Part shown: positions 38,115-47,320 of the stretch, piece by piece
How the letters are laid out: each line of letters begins with the position of its first letter
Position numbering within the stretch: position 1 is the stretch's first letter
Assembly: GCF_006384975.1 (NCBI RefSeq)
Contig: NZ_CP021645.1
Span: 2,818,001 to 2,882,000, forward strand
Source: Pseudomonas oryzihabitans
GTDB lineage: Bacteria; Pseudomonadota; Gammaproteobacteria; Pseudomonadales; Pseudomonadaceae
Length of the DNA stretch: 64,000 nucleotides
Reading direction: 5' to 3'
Notes under the pieces: generated by a model
Told to the model about the DNA's origin: nothing
The model's database searches: none
Seen by the model: the letters and a program-made list of their open reading frames with translations, nothing else
Position numbers and translations under genes: made by a program

Positions 38115-38813
38115 ATGTCACGCTCAGAACGGCTGTTCGATCTGCTCCAGGCCTTGCGCCGGCACCGCCGCGCCGTGAGTGGCCGCGCCTTGGCGGCGGA
38201 AACCGGGGTCAGCCTGAGAACCCTGTACCGCGACATCGCCAGCCTGCAGGCCTTGGGGGCGGCCATCGAGGGCGAACCCGGGGTCGGCTATATCCTCAAG
38301 CCGGGCTTCCTGCTGCCACCCCTGATGTTCACGCCGGAAGAGCTGGAAGCCTTGGTCCTCGGCTCGCGCTGGGTGGCCGAGCGTACCGATGGCAGCCTTG
38401 CCGCGGCCGCCGGCAATGCCCTGGCGCGGATCTCCGCGGTCCTGCCGAGCGAGCTGCAAAACGAGTTGGCCATGACCACCCTGCTCATCGGGCCGAGCCG
38501 GGAAACACCGCAAAACCAGGTCGATCCGGCGCTCCTGCGCCAGGCGATACGCCAGGAAACCAAGCTCACCCTGGTCTACCGCGATGCCGCCGACAGCGAG
38601 TCCCGGCGCACCATCTGGCCCTTCGCGCTGGCCTACTTCGACGCCGTCCGGGTGCTGCTGGGCTGGTGTGAGCTGCGTGAAGATTTCCGCAGCTTTCGCG
38701 CCGACCGCATCCTCGCGGTAGAGCCCAGTGAGCAGCGTTATCCGCAGCGCCGCCAGACCTTGCTCAGGGACTGGCGCAAGCAGATGGAGCGCCAGCGCGA
38801 CGCCTCTGCGTGA
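38115..38813 (+). CDS. WYL-domain (YafY-type) transcriptional regulator
   Basis: A 232-residue regulator. The N-terminal HTH_11 domain (SERLFDLLQALRRHRRAVSG, ETGVSLRTLYRDIASLQALG) is followed by a WYL domain (KLTLVYRDAADSESRRTIWP and the closing FRADRILAVEP). It is followed by a VOC-family gene 65 bp downstream; this pairing is common and suggests joint regulation. The ligand is unknown. Confidence 0.85.
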   Translation: MSRSERLFDLLQALRRHRRAVSGRALAAETGVSLRTLYRDIASLQALGAAIEGEPGVGYILKPGFLLPPLMFTPEELEALVLGSRWVAERTDGSLAAAAGNALARISAVLPSELQNELAMTTLLIGPSRETPQNQVDPALLRQAIRQETKLTLVYRDAADSESRRTIWPFALAYFDAVRVLLGWCELREDFRSFRADRILAVEPSEQRYPQRRQTLLRDWRKQMERQRDASA

Positions 38814-38878
38814 CTGCTGACAGAAACTGGCAGTGGGGGTCCCTAGACTGGGCGACATCACCCCAGAGGAGCTGCGCC

Positions 38879-39250
38879 ATGCACTACCGCACCAGTCTGA
38901 TGTTCTATGTCGCCGATGTCCGTACCAGCCGGGATTTCTACGCCAGGTTGCTCGACCTCACCCCGGTCGAGGACGGCCCCGGCTTCGCCCTGTTCGTGCT
39001 CCCGTCCGGTCTCGCCCTGGGCCTGTGGGCGCGGGATGCCGTGGTCCCGCCAGTGAGCGCGGGCAGCGCGACAGGTGAATTGGGCTTCAAGGTAGAGAGC
39101 CTGGCGGCGGTGGATGAACTGCATGAGCTCTGGCTGGCCCGGGGCGCCGAGGTGGCCTGGCCGCCGACCGATCTGCCATTCGGCCGCAGCTTCGTCGCGC
39201 TCGATCCGGACGGCAACCGGCTAAGGGGTTACGCGGTGCATCCCGACTGA
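38879..39250 (+). CDS. VOC-family (glyoxalase/bleomycin resistance-like) protein
   Basis: A 123-residue protein with two beta-alpha-beta-beta-beta modules: MFYVADVRTSRDFYARLLDL at the start and LGFKVESLAAVDELHELWLA in the middle, ending FVALDPDGNRLRGYAV. The metal ligand pattern of true glyoxalases is not fully clear, so catalysis is uncertain. Good ribosome site (AGAGGAG) 7 nt before the ATG. Follows a WYL regulator. Confidence 0.8.
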   Translation: MHYRTSLMFYVADVRTSRDFYARLLDLTPVEDGPGFALFVLPSGLALGLWARDAVVPPVSAGSATGELGFKVESLAAVDELHELWLARGAEVAWPPTDLPFGRSFVALDPDGNRLRGYAVHPD

Positions 39251-39251
39251 G

Positions 39252-39275
39252 CCCTGCCGGCCGCTACGGGCAGGG
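39252..39275. terminator. Hairpin after the VOC gene
   Basis: CCCTGCC-N10-GGCAGGG just downstream of the VOC stop codon, with outer GAGC/GCTC bases that extend the stem. It lies between convergent genes and probably ends transcription; no T-run follows. Confidence 0.45.
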
Positions 39276-39389
39276 TGGCTCAGCAGTTGGCATAAGTCGC
39301 GCCAGCTGCTGGACAAGGGGTCGGCATGGTACAAATCCTACCCCTTGCCCTCTTAGGGTCGCCGCATCTTGACCTTGCCCGCGTCCGTC

Positions 39390-39656
39390 CTAGCGCAACT
39401 GACTGTCCTTGCTCCCCCGCCGGTTGTAGCCGCCAGCGCGCTGGTCTTCGGCATCCTGCTCGGACTGGCAACGGATGCACAGGCGCACGCCCGGCACCGC
39501 CTGGCGGCGCGCCTCGGGAATGGATTCGCCGCATTCCTCGCAGTGGCTAAGGCTTGCGCCCCTGTGCAAGCGGCTGCGGGCGCGTTGCACCGCATCATCC
39601 ACCGTGCTGTCGATCTGGTCCTGAACCGCGCCGTCTCCGGCCCACCCGTTGGCCAT
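39390..39656 (-). CDS. DksA/TraR-type zinc finger protein (YbiI-like)
   Basis: An 88-residue protein with a four-cysteine zinc finger, CEECGESIPEARRQAVPG and CIRCQ, as in the C-terminal half of DksA. The coiled-coil tip that acts in the RNA polymerase secondary channel is much shortened, so it is closer to YbiI/TraR. The start overlaps the beginning of the divergent Cdh-like frame if that gene starts at its most upstream ATG. Confidence 0.8.
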   Translation of the reverse strand: MANGWAGDGAVQDQIDSTVDDAVQRARSRLHRGASLSHCEECGESIPEARRQAVPGVRLCIRCQSEQDAEDQRAGGYNRRGSKDSQLR

Positions 39657-39669
39657 GGCTGACTCCCCA

Positions 39670-40491
39670 ATGTGCCGCCCTGATACTCATTGGAAAGGAA
39701 GCTCGCGCAGATGTTCGCCGCCGTCCAGTGTCCGCTGGTCGTGGTGGCGGCAACTGTCGTTGCTGGTGCTGGCCATGACGCTGGCGGGCTGTTCCAGCCG
39801 CGAGTGGCTGCGCCAGGTCACGGTTGGACTATGCGTGCCCGATGCGCGACTTACCGGCTCGGCATTGCCCTGTCGCCAGGTGGTCGCCCACCCCGGCTTC
39901 GCCGTGCTGCGCGCGCCCGGCGAGGGTCAGCATTTCATCCTGGTGCCCCTGCGACCCTTGCGTGGCCTGGAGAGTCCGGCACTCTGGCAGCCTGGCCAAC
40001 CCAACTGGTTCGGCCTGGCCTGGCGTCAGCGCTGGTACCTGAGCGCCTGGGGCCCGGCGCCGGTGGCCGACGACCTTGTCGGCCTTGCGCTCAATGCCCC
40101 CAGCGGGCGTAGCCAGGATCAGTTGCACGTGCATCTCGCCTGCGTGCGCCCCGCGATCCGTCGGCAACTGTGGCGGCTGGCACCCGAGCTGGACGAGCAC
40201 TGGCGCACGCTGCCGGTTAGCCTGGCCGGTGGTCGCTACCAGGCACGCCGCCTGAGCGAAGCCCAGTTGTTGGCGCCGGATTTCTTCGCAGCGCTGGCCG
40301 CTCACCCGCCCTATCCGCTGCCCGACCCCCGGCTATCGCTGGCGGTGGTCGCCTTGCCCAGCTCCGCTGCCAGCCGCACGTTCCTGCTGCTGGCCGGCCG
40401 CGCGGGCAGCCAGCCCGGCGATCAGGGTTCGGCGGAGCGGCTGCTGGCACCGGAATGCCAGGGAACGTCCAGTCTCGCGGCGACTCAATAG
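39670..40491 (+). CDS. cdh: CDP-diacylglycerol diphosphatase (Cdh-like)
   Basis: A 273-residue envelope protein of the HIT-like Cdh family, which splits CDP-diacylglycerol to phosphatidate and CMP. Signs are ILVPLRPLRGLESPALW and the catalytic QLHVHLACVRP. The N-terminus holds a membrane segment ending in LAMTLAGC, a possible lipobox, so it may be a lipoprotein. The start is uncertain: ATGs at 39649 and 39670 are both in frame; the former would overlap the divergent zinc-finger gene. Confidence 0.75.
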   Translation: MCRPDTHWKGSSRRCSPPSSVRWSWWRQLSLLVLAMTLAGCSSREWLRQVTVGLCVPDARLTGSALPCRQVVAHPGFAVLRAPGEGQHFILVPLRPLRGLESPALWQPGQPNWFGLAWRQRWYLSAWGPAPVADDLVGLALNAPSGRSQDQLHVHLACVRPAIRRQLWRLAPELDEHWRTLPVSLAGGRYQARRLSEAQLLAPDFFAALAAHPPYPLPDPRLSLAVVALPSSAASRTFLLLAGRAGSQPGDQGSAERLLAPECQGTSSLAATQ

Positions 40492-40511
40492 CGCCAGCGT
40501 CAGGAGGCTGT

Positions 40512-40724
40512 ATGCCACAGGAATTCCAGGAACTCTTCGACTTCATCGATCAGCTGCTCGCCTGGTCGGACTTCTATCTCAAGTGCGCCCTGCTGCTCGG
40601 CGGCGTCGGCATGGTCGCCGGCGCGGTGGCCTGGAAACGTTGGTGGGGCAAGGCGCTGGCCTTCGGCAGTGCGGGGCTGGGGGTGTTGGCCGCACTCGGG
40701 CTGGATCTCTTGAATCGGCTTTGA
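40512..40724 (+). CDS. Small membrane protein, unknown
   Basis: A 70-residue protein with two hydrophobic helices (about 22-40 and 47-66) joined by the basic stretch KRWWGK. A very good ribosome site (CAGGAGGCTGT) precedes the ATG and it begins 20 bp after the Cdh-like gene, so it is likely translated from the same message. No family recognised. Confidence 0.6.
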   Translation: MPQEFQELFDFIDQLLAWSDFYLKCALLLGGVGMVAGAVAWKRWWGKALAFGSAGLGVLAALGLDLLNRL

Positions 40725-40929
40725 GGGCTTTCGCCCGCCGTCTCATGGCAGTCAGATGACACTGACCGTCGCTTTCCGCCGCCAAAGCTTGAACTGTTTC
40801 ACCGTCTCGCACAGAGAGCGCTACGGGTTGGCGGATAGATCGCGACAGCTTGCTAGGGTACTGCCCCACAATAATCCGGCTTGTTCACCACGGCCTTCAT
40901 CTTTTCAGCTCATGCATACAGACCCGACC

Positions 40930-41577
40930 ATGCCCAAGTCCTCTTCTCGCCTGCTGTCCCGCCTCCCGCGCCTTGGCCTTTGCCTGGTCGCTTCCCTCGC
41001 CTCCTTCGCTGGCACCGCCAATGCCCAGGAGAGCAGTACCCGCTGGGTCAGCGACAGCCTGACCACCTACGTCCGCAGCGGCCCCACCGATGGCTACCGC
41101 ATCGTCGGCACCCTCAGGTCCGGGCAGAAGGTCGAATTGATCAGCACCCAGGGCGACTACAGCCAGGTGCGTGGCGAGGGCGGCAGTACCGTCTGGATTC
41201 CTAGCAGCGACCTGCAGGCCAAACCCGGCCAGGCCGAGCGCCTGCCGCAGCTGGAGCAGCAGGTGGCCGAACTGAGCGGCCAGCTCAAGACCATCGACGA
41301 CAGCTGGAAGACGCGCGTCCAGGGCATGCAGGAGACCCTGGATTCGCGCAAGCAGCAGATCGACGAACTCGAGGCCCGCCGCAAGGACCTCGATGCCCAG
41401 CTCACCCAGGCCCAATCGGACCTGCGCAGCACCCAGGCCAAACTCGGCAACGAGAACAAGCAGGCGCTGATGCAATACATGGTCTATGGCGGCAGCATCG
41501 CCGGCGCGGGCCTGCTGGCCGGTCTGATCCTGCCGTCCATGACCCGCGGCCGGAAGAAGAACGACCGCTGGTTCTAA
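40930..41577 (+). CDS. SH3-domain periplasmic protein with C-terminal anchor (YgiM-like)
   Basis: A 215-residue protein: a signal peptide ending at ANAQE, a bacterial SH3 domain (WVSDSLTTYVRSGPTDGYRIVG to VWIPSSDLQ), a coiled coil of about 90 residues, and one C-terminal membrane helix followed by RGRKKND. This is the TIGR04211/YgiM layout; the SH3 domain probably contacts peptidoglycan. An alternative ATG six codons upstream (40912) cannot be excluded, as neither has a clear ribosome site. Confidence 0.82.
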   Translation: MPKSSSRLLSRLPRLGLCLVASLASFAGTANAQESSTRWVSDSLTTYVRSGPTDGYRIVGTLRSGQKVELISTQGDYSQVRGEGGSTVWIPSSDLQAKPGQAERLPQLEQQVAELSGQLKTIDDSWKTRVQGMQETLDSRKQQIDELEARRKDLDAQLTQAQSDLRSTQAKLGNENKQALMQYMVYGGSIAGAGLLAGLILPSMTRGRKKNDRWF

Positions 41578-41616
41578 CCTGGTCCTGGCGGCGGTGCGGA
41601 ACCTGCGGCGGCGCTC

Positions 41617-41635
41617 CGTGCCTCAACGAGGCACG
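41617..41635. terminator. Hairpin after the SH3-domain gene
   Basis: CGTGCCTC-AAC-GAGGCACG, a perfect 8-bp stem with a 3-nt loop, 40 bp after the stop codon and 45 bp before nudK. It is a strong terminator-type stem although the following bases are not a T-run. Confidence 0.5.
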
Positions 41636-41679
41636 ACTTCTGCTACCGTGGCCCGACGCCTTCCGCCAAGACGAGTCTC

Positions 41680-42267
41680 ATGTCCGACACCTCCCGCATC
41701 CGTATCCAGCAGGTCGAGATCCTCTCCGATGACTGGGGCCTGCTGAAGAAGACCACCTTCGACTACCTGCGCCGCGACGGCAGCTGGCAGCGCCAGACCC
41801 GGGAGACCTACGACCGCGGCAACGGCGCCACCATCCTGCTGTACGACCGCGAGCGGCGCACCGTGCTGCTGATCCGCCAGTTCCGCCTGCCCACCCTGGG
41901 CAACGGCCTGGACGACGGCCTGCTGGTGGAAACCCCGGCCGGCCTGCTGGACCAGGCGGCGCCCGAAGCGCGCATCAAGGCCGAGGTGGAGGAAGAGACC
42001 GGTTACCGGCTGGACAATGTGCAGCACCTGTTCGACGCCTTCATGAGTCCCGGCTCGGTGACCGAATTGCTGCACTTCTTCGCCGGCGAATACCGCGCCG
42101 ACCAGCGCATCGCCGAGGGTGGTGGGCTGCAGGAGGAAGGCGAAGACATCGAATTGCTGGAATTGCCCTTCGACGAAGCCCTGGCCATGGCGCGCGATGG
42201 TCGGCTGGTGGATGGCAAGACCATCATGCTGCTGCAGTACGCCGCCCTCTATCTGCTGCCGCGCTAG
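41680..42267 (+). CDS. nudK: NudK-type Nudix hydrolase (GDP-mannose pyrophosphatase)
   Basis: A 195-residue hydrolase that aligns along its length with E. coli NudK: RETYDRGNGATILLYDR, VLLIRQFRLPT, MSPGSVTELLHFF and EDIELLELPFDEAL. The Nudix box is GLLDQAAPEARIKAEVEEETGY in sense, with Ala where the consensus has Arg but the metal-binding EVEEE intact. It likely hydrolyses GDP-mannose or ADP-ribose-like substrates. The next gene starts 3 bp later. Confidence 0.85.
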   Translation: MSDTSRIRIQQVEILSDDWGLLKKTTFDYLRRDGSWQRQTRETYDRGNGATILLYDRERRTVLLIRQFRLPTLGNGLDDGLLVETPAGLLDQAAPEARIKAEVEEETGYRLDNVQHLFDAFMSPGSVTELLHFFAGEYRADQRIAEGGGLQEEGEDIELLELPFDEALAMARDGRLVDGKTIMLLQYAALYLLPR

Positions 42268-42270
42268 CCC

Positions 42271-43155
42271 ATGGAGGCGATCCGTAGCCGCATCGAGCGG
42301 CAGGTGATGAGCCTTACCGGGCTGGCGCTGGGCGAGGTCGACTACGAGCAGCCACCGGGTGACCCCGGCCTCTTCGGTCCGGGCAGCGTGCCCTGGCGGG
42401 TGCACAGCGACTTCACCTGCATGCTGATCGGCGGCATCGCCGCCTTGCTGATGCAGACCCTGCACCCGCTGGCCCTGGCCGGCGTCTGGGATCACTCGAA
42501 ATTCCGCGAGGACATGCTCGGCCGCCTCCGGCGTACCGGGCAGTTCATCGCCGCCACCACCTTCGGCAGCCAAGGCGACGCCGAGCGCCTGATCGAGCGG
42601 GTCAAGGCCATCCACAGACACATCCAGGGCCAGGCCGCCGATGGCCGCGCCTATCGCGCCGAGGACCCCGCCCTGCTGACCTGGGTGCACGTGGCCGAGG
42701 TCAGCCATTTCCTGGCCGCCTACCTGCGCTATTTCGATCCGCAGTTGCCGGGGGAGGAACAGGATCGCTACTACGCCGAGATCGCCCTGGTCGCCGAGCG
42801 CCTGGGCGCTACCGAGGTACCGCGCTCACGGGCGGAGATCGCCGCCTACTACCAGGAGCTCCGTCCCGAACTGGTCTGTGACCAGCGCAGCCGCGAGGTC
42901 TGCCGGGTGCTACTGCAGGCGCCCGCGCCCAGTGCCCTGGCCAAGCCGTTCGGCAAGCTGATGATGAGCGCCGGTATCGACCTGCTGCCCGACTGGGCCA
43001 GTGCGGAACTGGGTTTCCGGCAGAGTCCGCTGCAACGGCGGCTGATTCGTACCGGTATCGGCGCGACCGCCCCAGTGCTGCGCTGGGCGGTACGCAATGG
43101 CTCGTCGCATCGGGCCAGACGGCGGATGGGGATCGAGGGTCAGCCTGCGCCGTGA
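42271..43155 (+). CDS. MpaB-like oxygenase family protein (DUF2236)
   Basis: A 294-residue protein of the ER-bound oxygenase mpaB/MpaB' family, also related to latex-clearing protein, in which histidines hold a haem. Family features are GPGSVPWRVHSDFTCMLIGG, LHPLALAGVWDHSKF and LLTWVHVAEVSHFLAAYLRY. It starts 3 bp after the nudK stop codon, so the two are probably translated together. The substrate is unknown. Confidence 0.82.
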   Translation: MEAIRSRIERQVMSLTGLALGEVDYEQPPGDPGLFGPGSVPWRVHSDFTCMLIGGIAALLMQTLHPLALAGVWDHSKFREDMLGRLRRTGQFIAATTFGSQGDAERLIERVKAIHRHIQGQAADGRAYRAEDPALLTWVHVAEVSHFLAAYLRYFDPQLPGEEQDRYYAEIALVAERLGATEVPRSRAEIAAYYQELRPELVCDQRSREVCRVLLQAPAPSALAKPFGKLMMSAGIDLLPDWASAELGFRQSPLQRRLIRTGIGATAPVLRWAVRNGSSHRARRRMGIEGQPAP

Positions 43156-43227
43156 TCGCGGCCATGGCGGCCCGCCGATGCGGCCGCTCTTACGGAAGCC
43201 AATGGAGACGAACACCTGCTCGGATAG

Positions 43228-43261
43228 CCCCTCTCACCTTGGGAGAGGGTTGGGGTGAGGG
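43228..43261. repeat. Dispersed CCTCTCCC...GGTGAGGG repeat, copy 2
   Basis: CCCCTCTCACCTTGGGAGAG then GGTTGGGGTGAGGG. It matches copies at 28956-28990 and 57899-57933 with a few substitutions, and like them can form a hairpin. Confidence 0.7.
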
Positions 43262-43339
43262 CGCGCCTTGCGACGAAGTCCCAGTGGAAAAGGCTGCGCC
43301 GTTTTCCACGCTACGGCGCTACCACTCACCTGAGACATA

Positions 43340-43424
43340 CTTATCGCGGCCATGCCGGTGCGCCGTAGCGACCGCTCCTACAGCCACGGACGTCACTGTA
43401 GGAGCGGCCCATGGCCGCGATAAG
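43340..43424. repeat. REP-like palindrome (TAGGAGCGG...CCATGGCCGCGA family), copy 1
   Basis: Outer arms CTTATCGCGGCCATG (43340-43354) and complement (43410-43424); inner arms ACCGCTCCTACAG and CTGTAGGAGCGG. The same sequence recurs at 57679-57739 and, in inverted orientation, at 57776-57814. Position between convergent genes fits a REP/terminator role. Confidence 0.75.
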
Positions 43425-43480
43425 GCAAATACCGCTAGGACCAGGCCACCAGGACCGCAATAGCCGTAGCCAAATCCGCC

Positions 43481-44854
<1,374 letters not shown>

Positions 44855-44981
44855 GGGAGTCCTGTGAAACGGCTCGTAAAGGTTTGTCAGTCTAGCAGAA
44901 GGGCACCCGCGTACCCGCGCGTGGACGCTGGCGGGTAGCCTACCTATGCTAAGAAGGACGCCCATTCAAGGAAGCAGCTCC

Positions 44982-45614
44982 ATGTTCGACCGGCCCCTAC
45001 TCTATACCCATCCCATGTCGCGCGGACGCATCGTGCGCTGGCTACTGGAGGAGCTTGGCCAACCCTACGAGGTCCAGCGGATCGACTATGGGCCGGCGAT
45101 GAAATCGGCGGCCTACCGGGCGATCAACCCCATGGGCAAGGTGCCGGCGTTGCGCCATGGCTCCGTGGTGGTGACCGAGACCCCCGCCATCTGCGCCTAT
45201 CTTGCCGACGCCTTTCCCGCCGCGGGCCTCGCCCCGCCGCTGACCGATCCCGCCCGCGGTACCTATTATCGCTGGTTGTTCTTCGCCGCCGGTCCGCTGG
45301 AAGCCGCCACCACCAACCAGGCCCTGGGCGTCACCCTGCCCGACGATCCGCAGAAGCGTGGTGCGGTGGGCTACGGCAGTCTCGCCGAGGTGCTCGATAC
45401 CCTCGACGCCGCCCTGGCGCCCGGCGAATACCTGGTCGATGACCGCTTCACCGCCGCCGATGTCTACGTTGGTGCCCATCTCGCCTGGGGTATGGCTTTC
45501 GGCACCGTCGAGAAGCGCCCTAACTTCGAACGCTATGTCGCTGGTTTGGTCGCGCGCCCCGCGGCGGTACGCGCTCGCGAGCTGGACGACGCCGAACTCG
45601 ACGCCCTCGGCTGA
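44982..45614 (+). CDS. Glutathione S-transferase
   Basis: A 210-residue transferase. The N-terminal domain has HPMSRGRIVRWLLEELGQPY and NPMGKVPALRHGSVVVTETPAICAYLAD; the C-terminal helical domain contains DDRFTAADVYVGAHLAWG. Start at 44982 (MFDRPLL) with AAGGAAG upstream. Not close to the first transferase (28240-28941) in sequence. It is divergent from dbpA. Confidence 0.87.
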   Translation: MFDRPLLYTHPMSRGRIVRWLLEELGQPYEVQRIDYGPAMKSAAYRAINPMGKVPALRHGSVVVTETPAICAYLADAFPAAGLAPPLTDPARGTYYRWLFFAAGPLEAATTNQALGVTLPDDPQKRGAVGYGSLAEVLDTLDAALAPGEYLVDDRFTAADVYVGAHLAWGMAFGTVEKRPNFERYVAGLVARPAAVRARELDDAELDALG

Positions 45615-45728
45615 CGCCAGGGTCTTTTGCTGTCCTCAAGCACAGCGCTGACTGCCGCCGTTCGCCCCGGCGCGGGAACGGGTCCGTCCAGAAGGGTTCG
45701 ATATCTCCGCTGACCACAGGAGAACACC

Positions 45729-45872
45729 ATGAGCGATGCCGACCAAAAGACTTACGATAATCCCAGCAACACCCCGCCGCCGGACGAATTACCCTATGCG
45801 GATATGGAGCCGGAGGAATTTCCGGACGATCCCGACGTGGCCGGTCAAACCGAGTCAGGTACGCCTGGCTGA
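45729..45872 (+). CDS. Small acidic protein, 47 residues
   Basis: MSDADQKTYDNPSNTPPPDE and then LPYADMEPEEFPDDPDVAGQ, rich in Asp, Glu and Pro and likely unstructured. The ribosome site CAGGAG lies 6 nt before the ATG. Codon use is that of the host. No family recognised; the good start signal and lack of other genes in this spacer are the reasons to call it. Confidence 0.55.
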   Translation: MSDADQKTYDNPSNTPPPDELPYADMEPEEFPDDPDVAGQTESGTPG

Positions 45873-46030
45873 TGCCTGCGTCCGCAGCCAGTGGCGCCGT
45901 GAACACTGGCTTGCATATCCATCCACCATGGGTAATGTCCTGATTACGCCGCAAGCGGCCTCATAGGTTTGACTGCATCCTGGACTGTCGCGAAGATGAC
46001 CCGGCTTCGTCCATCTCGAGCCTCTTTCGC

Positions 46031-46870
46031 ATGCTTTCCACCAAGGTTCCTTTGCTCCTGCGCAGCCTGCTCGGTCGGCTGGTGCGTATCGCTATCGCCT
46101 CCGGCGTGACCTATCAGGCCTTCGATCGTCTGCTCCGCCAGACCTACTTCGAGGTCGCCAGCGAATTCGAGCCACTGCGCGACAAGCCGAATTCGGACAG
46201 CCGCATTTCGGTGCTTACCGGCCTGCCACGCCGCGAGGTGCGCGCGCTGCGCGACGCCAAACCCGAGCAATCCCGCGTTGCACCCAGCCTGGAATGGCAG
46301 GTGCTCAGCGCCTGGACTTCGCGCCTGGACCTGCTCGACGCCGAAGGCAATCTACGGCCGCTGCCACGCACCCAACGCCGCGGCGGCGAGCAGAGTTTCG
46401 ATGCGCTGGTAGCCAGTGTCGGCAGCGACGTTCGGGCCCGTACCGTCCTGGATGAATGGCTGCGCAAGGGGTACGCCCGCCTCGACGAGAACGACTGCGT
46501 GGTGCTCACTCCGCGTTCGCTGCTGCGCGGCACCGAGGGTCAGGAAGGCGCGGGTCGGCTATTGGCGCATTTCACCGGCGATCTCCTGACCGGCTTCGAA
46601 CGGCACTATCTACAGGATCGCTCGGGACCCGATTTCACCTTCCATGTGGTCTACGGCCACGGGCTCACCGAGGCTTCGGCGCTCACGCTGTATCACGCCG
46701 CCTACGATGAATCCATGCAGCTACTCAACCGCCTCAATCGCCTGGTCGTCGAACACGAAGCCCTCGACGTCGGCAAGGCGGACGCCACCCAGCGAATCAC
46801 GCTGGGCTTCGGTGGCTATCGGGTGGAACAGGCCCGGGATACGGGACTGGTGCAAGAGCGAGAGGATTAG
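46031..46870 (+). CDS. DUF6502 family protein
   Basis: A 279-residue cytoplasmic protein. The opening [34 protein letters not shown] and the HTH-like [17 protein letters not shown] match a proteobacterial family of unknown function (DUF6502), which may bind DNA. It converges on pilE with a 4-bp overlap. No operon partner. Confidence 0.65.
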   Translation: MLSTKVPLLLRSLLGRLVRIAIASGVTYQAFDRLLRQTYFEVASEFEPLRDKPNSDSRISVLTGLPRREVRALRDAKPEQSRVAPSLEWQVLSAWTSRLDLLDAEGNLRPLPRTQRRGGEQSFDALVASVGSDVRARTVLDEWLRKGYARLDENDCVVLTPRSLLRGTEGQEGAGRLLAHFTGDLLTGFERHYLQDRSGPDFTFHVVYGHGLTEASALTLYHAAYDESMQLLNRLNRLVVEHEALDVGKADATQRITLGFGGYRVEQARDTGLVQERED

Positions 46871-47313
46871 CGCCAGCAGTCGGTAACCTCACCCTTGGAC
46901 ACCTTCTTGACGCCCTGGGCATTGAGGATCAGGTTGCCACAGACGTCATTGGCCTGGGTGCCCTTGGGCTGTGCGGTCAGCACATAGGGGCCATCGCTGG
47001 TATAGCCCGCGCTTCCGGCGGCATTGGTCGCCAGGCTCAGCTCATAGTAACCACTCGGCGACAGCACCGTCTGACTGCCTGCGGCCGTCTTGCTGTTGAC
47101 GATATTGAGATCGCTGACCTTGTTCGTATAGGCGTTGTTCTGCGCATAGAAGCGCTCCATCCGCGCCGCCGCCTCGTTGAGCAGCGCCTGGCCTTCGCTG
47201 CGATGGGAGCGCAGCACGTAGTTCTGGTAGCTCGGATAGGCGATGGCGGCCAGGATGCCGACGATCGCCACGGTGATCAGCACCTCGATCAGGGTAAAGC
47301 CTCTTGCGCGCAT
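46867..47313 (-). CDS. pilE: Type IV minor pilin PilE
   Basis: A 148-residue minor pilin. The prepilin peptidase site is [21 protein letters not shown], with the Glu at +5 of the mature chain, followed by the long hydrophobic helix. Two cysteines near the end (VCGN and TDCWR) should form the C-terminal disulfide loop. It is the last gene of the fimT-pilV-pilW-pilX-pilY1-pilE set, 7 bp after pilY1. Confidence 0.88.
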   Translation of the reverse strand: MRARGFTLIEVLITVAIVGILAAIAYPSYQNYVLRSHRSEGQALLNEAAARMERFYAQNNAYTNKVSDLNIVNSKTAAGSQTVLSPSGYYELSLATNAAGSAGYTSDGPYVLTAQPKGTQANDVCGNLILNAQGVKKVSKGEVTDCWR

Positions 47314-47320
47314 CGCTACC

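Larger units (their letters stand above)
43156..43480. other. Repeat-rich spacer between convergent genes
   Basis: This 325-bp spacer between the MpaB-like gene and dbpA contains copy 2 of the CCTCTCCC/GGTGAGGG repeat and a REP-like palindrome (listed separately). No coding sequence is seen. Confidence 0.6.
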
